DNA from: Albibeggiatoa sp964388965
GTDB taxonomy: Bacteria > Pseudomonadota > Gammaproteobacteria > Beggiatoales > Beggiatoaceae
Assembly (NCBI GenBank): GCA_964388965.1
Contig: CAYMCP010000012.1
Location: 1 to 51,204, forward strand
DNA: 51,204 nucleotides
Direction: 5' to 3'
A program made the translations under genes and the position numbers. The notes below the pieces were generated by a model that was not told where the DNA came from, made no database searches, and saw only the letters and a program-made list of their open reading frames with translations. Of this stretch, positions 45,855-51,204 are shown piece by piece (the stretch's first letter is position 1; every line of letters starts with the position of its first letter).

Positions 45855-46853
45855 ATGTCTAAACAATTACCACGTATCGCTTTAACAACGGGCGAGCCTG
45901 CAGGTGTAGGTGTTGATATTTGCTTACAACTCGCATTACAACCCATTGCTGCGGATATTGTCGCCTATGCCGATCCCGACTTATTGCAACAACGTATGCA
46001 GCAACTTGGGTTAAAAATTCAGCTCGACGTACAGCAACAGCATTTACCTAGTCAACATCAAGTCGGACATTTAAAAGTAAAACCGATTCCATTAATTCAA
46101 CCTTGTATTGCAGGACAATTAAACGTACATAATGCCACTTATGTTTTGAATATGCTGAAACAAGCTTGTCATGATTGCCAAACAGGTGAATTTGACGCGC
46201 TCGTGACAGCACCCGTACATAAAGGCATTATCAACGCGGCGGGTATCCAATTTAGTGGACATACTGAATTTTTTGCACAGCAAACTCAAACAGATAAAGT
46301 TGTGATGATGTTAGTAACGCAAAATTTACGAGTTGCATTAGTCACCACACATTTACCATTAAACCAAGTAAGTACTGCGATTACCCAAGACAATGTTGAA
46401 CGCACAATTAGGATTTTACATCATGATTTAAAAACGAAATTTGGCATTAATAATCCGTGTATTAACGTATGCGGACTTAATCCTCATGCCGGCGAAGGAG
46501 GATATTTAGGCACGGAAGAAATTGAAATTATTGAACCTGTATTAACTAAATTGCGTGCAGAAGGAATGCTATTACTAGGCGCGTCGCCTGCCGATACCGC
46601 ATTTACTGCTAATGCTTTACTAAATGTCCATGCCATTTTAGCCATGTACCATGATCAAGGTTTACCCGCATTAAAACAAAAAGGTTTTGGTGAAGCGGTC
46701 AATGTCACTTTAGGGTTACCGATTATTCGCACCTCTGTGGATCATGGCACAGCATTAGAATTAGCGGGTACAGGACGTGCGTTAAGTGATAGTTTATACT
46801 ACGCAACACAAACTGCTTTAAATATAGTTGCGCATCGACGAGAATCTACATGA
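45855..46853 (+). CDS. pdxA: 4-hydroxythreonine-4-phosphate dehydrogenase
   Basis: Oxidises 4-phosphohydroxy-L-threonine in pyridoxal phosphate synthesis. From the ATG at 45855 (MSKQLPRIALTTGEPAGVG) the protein has 332 residues; the frame begins ten codons earlier without support. Motifs are LVTAPVHKGIINAAGIQFSG with metal-binding residues, FSGHTEFFA, CGLNPHAGEGG and AMYHDQGLPALKQKGFG and DHGTALELAGTG. It overlaps the next gene by 4 nt (ATGA). In E. coli pdxA lies with surA and rsmA, which are not here. Confidence 0.95.
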   Translation: MSKQLPRIALTTGEPAGVGVDICLQLALQPIAADIVAYADPDLLQQRMQQLGLKIQLDVQQQHLPSQHQVGHLKVKPIPLIQPCIAGQLNVHNATYVLNMLKQACHDCQTGEFDALVTAPVHKGIINAAGIQFSGHTEFFAQQTQTDKVVMMLVTQNLRVALVTTHLPLNQVSTAITQDNVERTIRILHHDLKTKFGINNPCINVCGLNPHAGEGGYLGTEEIEIIEPVLTKLRAEGMLLLGASPADTAFTANALLNVHAILAMYHDQGLPALKQKGFGEAVNVTLGLPIIRTSVDHGTALELAGTGRALSDSLYYATQTALNIVAHRREST

Positions 46854-47449
46854 AATACCTCATTTTTATCAGTTTAATGATATTACTTAATGCCTGTTCC
46901 AAACAAATCGCTTTTGGTGAGTGTGATTATCGTATTCGCAGCGCGGAATGTCAGCGTTACACCCTACGTCTACAGCAAATTGATATGGTAACGACCAATT
47001 ACGAAGCAGCAGATAAATTGATTGAAAATGCTAAACAACATATCGACGACAAGCAACGTATCCTAGTCACGACGATTGCGGATATTAATAATTTGAGCGA
47101 TAGCGCACCATTAGGGCGTTTAGTAGGTGAACATATCGCCTCGCGCATAACAGAACGCGGTTATAAAGTTGTAGAAGTACGTTTACAAGATAGCGTATCG
47201 CTTGTGCCCTACACGGGTGAATTTATTTTGTCGCGTGGGGTGAGAGAATTACGTGAACTCGGTCGAGCGCAAACAGTTAGCCGTATCGTGACAGGAACTT
47301 ATACCGTTGCCGATGAAACGATTTTTATTACTTTGAAAATTTTAGATTTTTGGGACAGTAGAGCAGTTGCTTCCTACACTTACACCTTACCAATGACTAA
47401 AGATATTAACCAATTACTAAAAAAAACACGCGCTTGGTGGTGGCTATGA
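46850..47449 (+). CDS. FlgO-like lipoprotein
   Basis: A 199-residue lipoprotein with signal peptide and lipobox LLNAC (Cys16). Residues 50-190 match the FlgO domain (TTNYEAADKLIENAKQHID, then RILVTTIADINNLSDSAPLG and LVGEHIASRITERGYKVVEV). FlgO proteins in Vibrio are outer-membrane factors needed for flagellar stability, but the domain also occurs in non-flagellar lipoproteins. No flagellar gene is near. The start overlaps the pdxA stop by 4 nt, which indicates coupling. Confidence 0.82.
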   Translation: MKYLIFISLMILLNACSKQIAFGECDYRIRSAECQRYTLRLQQIDMVTTNYEAADKLIENAKQHIDDKQRILVTTIADINNLSDSAPLGRLVGEHIASRITERGYKVVEVRLQDSVSLVPYTGEFILSRGVRELRELGRAQTVSRIVTGTYTVADETIFITLKILDFWDSRAVASYTYTLPMTKDINQLLKKTRAWWWL

Positions 47450-47607
47450 TGATTAGAAAATTAGTAAATTTTTCGTCATTTTCGACTTGCACAAACCATA
47501 TTTGATTGCCCCAAATTTGTTAGATTGTAAATTTTATCTCAAACACCATAAATATTTGCAATACAACATGTCAATTTATCCTAGACATTATCAATAAATC
47601 TCGCTAT

Positions 47608-47623
47608 ATTAGCAATTGCTAAT
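47608..47623. promoter_or_regulatory. 16-bp perfect palindrome upstream of ccoG
   Basis: ATTAGCAATTGCTAAT is a perfect palindrome about 88 bp before the ccoG ATG. It could be an operator, but it does not match the FNR consensus and no regulator was assigned. It may be chance in AT-rich sequence. Confidence 0.3.
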
Positions 47624-47710
47624 TTATTTTTTAACTTATGTTTAGAATTACTTGAATATACTTGTTTTTAAAGTGATTTTATAACTAAGATAAGACAAGG
47701 TTGAAAGATT

Positions 47711-49105
47711 ATGGATGAACAAAAAATGTCCGCCAAAGATGTTGAACAAACCCTATACGCTAAACGAGAAAAAATTTATCCTCGCATTGTGTTGGGTACT
47801 TTCACTCGACTAAAAGCACTTAGTGGTATTATTCTACTAGGTATTTTCTATATTTTCCCTTGGATACAATGGGGTGACAGGCAAGCCGTTTTATTTGATT
47901 TACCAGCGCGTCAGTTTCACATTTTTGGTCTCACATTTTGGCCTCAAGATTTTATTTATCTCGCATTTCTACTGATCATTGCAGCAATGACTTTATTCTT
48001 TTTTACCACACTTGCGGGGCGTTTGTGGTGTGGTTACGCTTGTCCGCAAACCATTTGGACTGATGCGTTTTTATGGATGGAACGTCTAGTAGAAGGTGAT
48101 AGACCTCAGCAAATAAAGCTTGACAAAACACCGATGGATTTTCGTAAATTCCGCATTAAATTTACTAAACAATTTTTATGGATTGCATTTTCACTCTTTA
48201 CAGGCTTCACATTCGTAGGCTTTTTCACCCCAATTCGTGAATTATGGGACGGCATTATCAGCTTTAATTTAAGTGGTTGGGAAACTTTTTGGTTATTTTT
48301 CTACAGTTTTGCAACTTATGGCAACGCAGGTTGGATGCGTGAACAAGTTTGCACCTATATGTGTCCGTATGCACGTTTCCAGAGCGCGATGTTTGACAAG
48401 AACACCATGATTATCGCTTATGATGAAAAACGTGGAGAACCACGCGGCTCTCGTAAACGGAATGAAAATCCTAACGAAAAAGGCTTAGGTGATTGTATTA
48501 ACTGTACTTTATGTGTACAAGTCTGTCCGACAGGGATAGATATTCGTGACGGGTTGCAATATCAATGTATCAGTTGTTCAGCTTGCGTTGACGTATGTGA
48601 TGATGTGATGGATAAAATGGGTTATCCCAGAGGTTTAGTTCGTTACACGACAGAAAATGCGTTACGTGGTGAAAAAACCAATATATTTCGCCCACGTATT
48701 TTTGTTTACGCGACAATTTTACTTTTATTAATGGCAGGTTTAGGCTATTCAATTAGTCAACGTGTTGGTTTGGAATTGGACGTATTACATGATCGGGGTA
48801 CGTTGTATAAGGAAGTCGCGGATGGAAGAATTAAAAATGTTTATACTTTGAAAATTTCCAACAAGGATAATGTAGATCACACTTACGATTTATCTGTTTC
48901 AGGTATTGAAGGTTTAGAGTTAGCTAAACCAGAGTTAATTGCTGTTGAGTCTGGTAAAGTGCATGAGGTAGTTGTTTCACTCACCGCAGCCCCCGAAGCT
49001 TTGAAAACCTCCAACAACGAGGTAATATTTACCTTGACTGCAAAAGATAATGAAAAACTAACCATCACCGAAGATGCACGTTTCCTAAGTCCGTTGAAAC
49101 GTTAA
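47711..49105 (+). CDS. ccoG: Cytochrome c oxidase accessory protein CcoG (RdxA/FixG)
   Basis: A membrane iron-sulfur protein needed for assembly of cbb3-type oxidase, thought to reduce copper for the oxidase. The 464 residues have about five transmembrane segments and a NapH-type motif GYACPQTIWTDAFLWMERLV and CTYMCPYARFQSAMFD. Two ferredoxin-type cluster motifs follow (CINCTLCVQVCPTGIDIRDG and CISCSACVDVC). A C-terminal Ig-like domain (about 370-464) closes it. The ccoNOPQ and ccoHIS genes expected nearby are absent. A terminator follows at 49184-49241. Confidence 0.94.
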   Translation: MDEQKMSAKDVEQTLYAKREKIYPRIVLGTFTRLKALSGIILLGIFYIFPWIQWGDRQAVLFDLPARQFHIFGLTFWPQDFIYLAFLLIIAAMTLFFFTTLAGRLWCGYACPQTIWTDAFLWMERLVEGDRPQQIKLDKTPMDFRKFRIKFTKQFLWIAFSLFTGFTFVGFFTPIRELWDGIISFNLSGWETFWLFFYSFATYGNAGWMREQVCTYMCPYARFQSAMFDKNTMIIAYDEKRGEPRGSRKRNENPNEKGLGDCINCTLCVQVCPTGIDIRDGLQYQCISCSACVDVCDDVMDKMGYPRGLVRYTTENALRGEKTNIFRPRIFVYATILLLLMAGLGYSISQRVGLELDVLHDRGTLYKEVADGRIKNVYTLKISNKDNVDHTYDLSVSGIEGLELAKPELIAVESGKVHEVVVSLTAAPEALKTSNNEVIFTLTAKDNEKLTITEDARFLSPLKR

Positions 49106-49183
49106 ATTATTCCGTTAGCTGTTTCGTTGTTTTCAAATTTATTGACTACAACAACATAATAAAATTGTGTTAATCTCGTTCAT

Positions 49184-49241
49184 GAGCAATTGGATGATAA
49201 AAAGTTATGGATTTTTACTTTTTACCCTATTGCTCTTTTTT
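49184..49241 (+). terminator. Rho-independent terminator of ccoG
   Basis: GAGCAAT (49184-49190) pairs with ATTGCTC (49229-49235) and is followed by six T residues. The inner TAAAAAGT/ACTTTTTA arms extend the stem. It lies 78 bp past the ccoG stop. Confidence 0.75.
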
Positions 49242-49280
49242 GCCAACCTTTGGCGAAGGTATTGCTGATTAAGCTAACAA

Positions 49281-49308
49281 TTTATATACTGAAAAACGTT
49301 TCTATAAT
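49281..49308 (+). promoter_or_regulatory. cysQ: Candidate cysQ promoter
   Basis: TATAAT (49303-49308) lies 32 nt before the chosen cysQ ATG. The upstream TTTATA (49281-49286) with a 16-bp spacer is a weak -35. Confidence 0.45.
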
Positions 49309-49340
49309 ACAATGTGAAAAAATGACTGTTGGAGAAAAAT

Positions 49341-50177
49341 ATGTCTTCTGAGCCTTTGATTATTGAAGGTTATACCTTGTCGCAGCTAATTGACGCAGTA
49401 AAAAAAATTGCCCAACATGCTGGCGAAAGAATACTAGAAATCTATGAATCTGATGATTTTAGTATTAAACAAAAGGCAGATGATTCTCCATTAACTAAGG
49501 CGGATATGGCGGCACACAATATGATTGTGTCAGGCTTGCAAAAATTGACAACTATTCCTATCTTGTCCGAAGAATCAGCACATATTGATTTTACAGAACG
49601 CCAAACTTGGACACGTTACTGGCTAGTTGATCCGCTGGATGGCACACGAGAATTTATTAAACGCAACGGTGAATTTACTGTTAATATTGCGTTAATAGAT
49701 AATCATAATGTAATTTTAGGTGTGGTTTATGTACCCGTAACGGGTGTTTGTTATTATGCTGCGCAAGGTATGGGCGCGTTTAAGCAACAACCTAGTCAGA
49801 ACGTTCAGCCTATTAAGGTGCGCGCTACGGATATGACGCAATTAACTATAGCGGGTAGTCGTTCTCACGCTAGCCCTAAGTTAAAATCTTTTATTGATAC
49901 TTTAAATACTAAAGTTAAATTAATTAGCATTGGTAGTTCGTTAAAATCATGCTTAGTAGCAGAAGGTCAAGCTGATATTTACCCGCGTTTTGGTCCAACT
50001 TCGGAATGGGATACAGCCGCAGCCCAGTGTGTCGTAGAGCAGGCTGGCGGATTTTTAACTGACTTAATGTTGAAACCATTACGTTATAACACCAAAGCTT
50101 CTTTATTGAATCCGCATTTTCTTGTTTTCGGCGATGATTCGCCTGCATGGGCGGACTATCTTGCTAAAATTGAATAA
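49341..50177 (+). CDS. cysQ: 3'(2'),5'-bisphosphate nucleotidase CysQ
   Basis: Removes 3'-phosphate from PAP produced in sulfate assimilation and by sulfotransferases. From the ATG at 49341 (RBS GGAG) the protein has 278 residues; a TTG four codons upstream is possible. The inositol-monophosphatase-like fold has the metal site YWLVDPLDGTREFIKRNGEF (D-P-L-D-G-T), ESAHIDF with the upstream Glu, and WDTAAAQCVVEQAGG near the end. Context gives little: it is between ccoG and the pentapeptide-repeat gene, each with its own signals. Confidence 0.93.
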   Translation: MSSEPLIIEGYTLSQLIDAVKKIAQHAGERILEIYESDDFSIKQKADDSPLTKADMAAHNMIVSGLQKLTTIPILSEESAHIDFTERQTWTRYWLVDPLDGTREFIKRNGEFTVNIALIDNHNVILGVVYVPVTGVCYYAAQGMGAFKQQPSQNVQPIKVRATDMTQLTIAGSRSHASPKLKSFIDTLNTKVKLISIGSSLKSCLVAEGQADIYPRFGPTSEWDTAAAQCVVEQAGGFLTDLMLKPLRYNTKASLLNPHFLVFGDDSPAWADYLAKIE

Positions 50178-50242
50178 AAATTTTTCCATTTCGCTCTGAT
50201 GTAAGTTGTAGCTAAGCAATTGTAACTATCAACTAGCAATTA

Positions 50243-50265
50243 TTAAGATTTACTGCTAATCTTAA
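50243..50265. other. Inverted repeat between cysQ and the pentapeptide gene
   Basis: TTAAGATT and AATCTTAA form a perfect 8-bp stem with a 7-nt loop, 66 bp after the cysQ stop and 54 bp before the next ATG. It has no T-run. It could be an operator or a weak terminator. Confidence 0.4.
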
Positions 50266-50318
50266 AGTATGTATATAGAAATTCATAGAATATTTTTAAA
50301 TCAAGTGGTGTCGTTTTT

Positions 50319-50783
50319 ATGAAAAAACTCATCCTCATGTTGTTGGTTGCATTCACGAGCAGTTTTGTTGGTATTCAGATACCGCAGGCGTGGGCTGAGA
50401 ATAAAACCCATGTTGAAAAGTTAAAAGAAACCAAAAAGTGTGATCGATGCAATTTGAGTTATGCGAAATTGATCGGTGCCCGGTTGGTTCGGGCGAAGTT
50501 GCGTAGTGCAAACCTGAAAGGTGCCAAGTTAAGAGGTGCAAATTTGCGTGGTGCCGATATGACAAAAGCAGATTTGACTGGTGCTGAATTAAGACGGGCT
50601 AATTTGAGAGGTGCGAAATTGCGTGATGCGCAGTTACGAAACGCAAATTTACGTGGTGCAAATCTTCGTGGTGCTGATTTACGCGGTGCTGATTTGCGTG
50701 GCGCGAGTTTCAGAGGCGCGAATATTAAGCAAGCCAAAATACAAGGTGTTAAAAATGCTGATTTTGCAGGGGCTCAAAAATAA
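50319..50783 (+). CDS. Secreted pentapeptide-repeat protein
   Basis: A 154-residue exported protein. The signal peptide (MKKLILMLLVAFTSSFVG, cleavage after QAWA) is followed by the short motif KKCDRCNLSYAKL with C41-x2-C44. About 20 pentapeptide repeats follow, such as ANLRGADLRGADLRGAS, forming a right-handed beta-helix. Pentapeptide proteins with a CxxC cap of this kind are frequent in cyanobacteria and sulfur bacteria; functions are unknown. The internal repeats create long antisense frames that should be ignored. Confidence 0.88.
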   Translation: MKKLILMLLVAFTSSFVGIQIPQAWAENKTHVEKLKETKKCDRCNLSYAKLIGARLVRAKLRSANLKGAKLRGANLRGADMTKADLTGAELRRANLRGAKLRDAQLRNANLRGANLRGADLRGADLRGASFRGANIKQAKIQGVKNADFAGAQK

Positions 50784-50926
50784 TTTTACCAAATTAGAAT
50801 TGCTAAGTTTTTCAATGGATTGAATGCTTTTTTGAATTAAATAAAATAAATGAATTGCGAAGGGTAGAACCCGTTTGAAATCTAAATCGGTTCTATAATC
50901 ATCATATTTTTTAAGGGATTGCAAAA

Positions 50927-51160
50927 TTGAAATATGTTGAAGTCGTTGCCGACGCGCATAGTGCCGAAACCGTTGCAGCAATTGCACTGAAGGTCAAAGC
51001 GCAGGACTTTCGTTTGAGTAACACTAATCAGGATGGTATGCAGCAAATACGAATCCTGCTTGATGACGATAAGCTTCAATTAGCACTTGATACACTGCAA
51101 ACTGTGTTGGGTGCTCAGCCCACTGCTCGCATTATTGTCCTTTCTGTTGAAAAGGGTTAG
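50927..51160 (+). CDS. Stand-alone DUF389/TIGR00341 N-terminal-like protein
   Basis: A 77-residue protein from a TTG at 50927, with RBS AAGGGA nine nt upstream; an ATG nearby is out of frame. The sequence (KYVEVVADAHSAETVAAIAL, QQIRILLDDDKLQLALDTLQ, LGAQPTARIIVLSVEK) matches, from memory of the family, the soluble N-terminal region of TIGR00341/DUF389 membrane proteins. It stops where those proteins continue into their membrane part. Whether this is a domain-only relative or a truncation cannot be decided here. The 44 bp after it contain nothing recognisable. Confidence 0.6.
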   Translation: MKYVEVVADAHSAETVAAIALKVKAQDFRLSNTNQDGMQQIRILLDDDKLQLALDTLQTVLGAQPTARIIVLSVEKG

Positions 51161-51204
51161 ATAGCAGCTATTGAAAACTTAGTTATACTTTTCTATACTT
51201 AGTA

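Noticed and set aside
50459..50737. 92-codon minus-strand ORF with APRKSAPRK repeats
   Set aside because: It is the antisense of the pentapeptide repeats, whose periodic codons keep other frames open.
1..51204. tRNA or rRNA genes
   Set aside because: No cloverleaf-like segment with a TTC-loop motif was recognised in the spacers; a tRNAscan run would settle it.

Overview
The window looks like chromosome of an AT-rich gammaproteobacterium. The conserved neighbourhoods are gammaproteobacterial: cmk-rpsA-ihfB, zapA followed by 6S RNA, grpE/dnaK with sigma-32-type promoters, and ftsB-ispD-ispF. Low G+C content, MITE-like inverted-repeat elements, APAF1-like STAND ATPases and large secreted repeat proteins would suit a filamentous sulfur bacterium (Beggiatoa-like, Thiotrichales). 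That assignment is inference from gene style, not from a marker comparison. No rRNA, tRNA, CRISPR array or prophage was seen.

Layout. 1-3349: the 5' part of an AAA-ATPase-like/nuclease gene, two membrane proteins (LPG-synthase-TM-like and YihY/BrkB), a 132-bp MITE with target-site duplication, and a small Cys-rich ORF behind a good promoter and RBS. 3350-7882: the most unusual block. It has an APAF1-like STAND ATPase without a WD40 sensor, a ParB-like protein with a C-terminal helix-hairpin-helix pair (split by a 100-N gap placed in a 27-bp coding tandem repeat), and a ParA ATPase fused to an HsdR-type PD-(D/E)XK nuclease domain. These genes sit directly downstream of pbpC. 7891-13390: pbpC, ihfB, rpsA, cmk. 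13692-17523: dapE, a TolC-like gene, proB. 17759-19321: 6S RNA, zapA, a ZapB-like coiled-coil gene, mlaA. 19488-23689: a CitE-like lyase, sulfotransferase, radical SAM protein and a PstS-OmpA fusion. 23799-29663: dnaK, grpE, amgK, an acyltransferase, rraA.

29751-34658: a large secreted beta-propeller protein and an orphan Cache-type histidine kinase. 34738-40570: rluB, a DamX-like ATPase/SPOR protein, DUF4390, rsmB, and nuoN standing apart from any other complex I gene. 40793-44315: an Ig-like surface protein, a retropepsin-like protease, then a rearranged stretch. That stretch holds a duplicated copy of the ftsB promoter and start, a decayed TonB-dependent receptor 3' end and a MITE inserted in it. 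44316-47449: ftsB-ispD-ispF and pdxA-FlgO-like lipoprotein. 47711-51160: ccoG, cysQ, a secreted pentapeptide-repeat protein and a stand-alone DUF389-N-terminal-like protein.

Most genes are housekeeping: peptidoglycan and cell division (pbpC, amgK, dapE, ftsB, zapA, DamX-like), translation (rpsA, rluB, rsmB), isoprenoid and cofactor synthesis, envelope lipid asymmetry, chaperones and respiration. The accessory content is concentrated at 1-7882, 20579-23689, 29751-32267 and 43604-44240.
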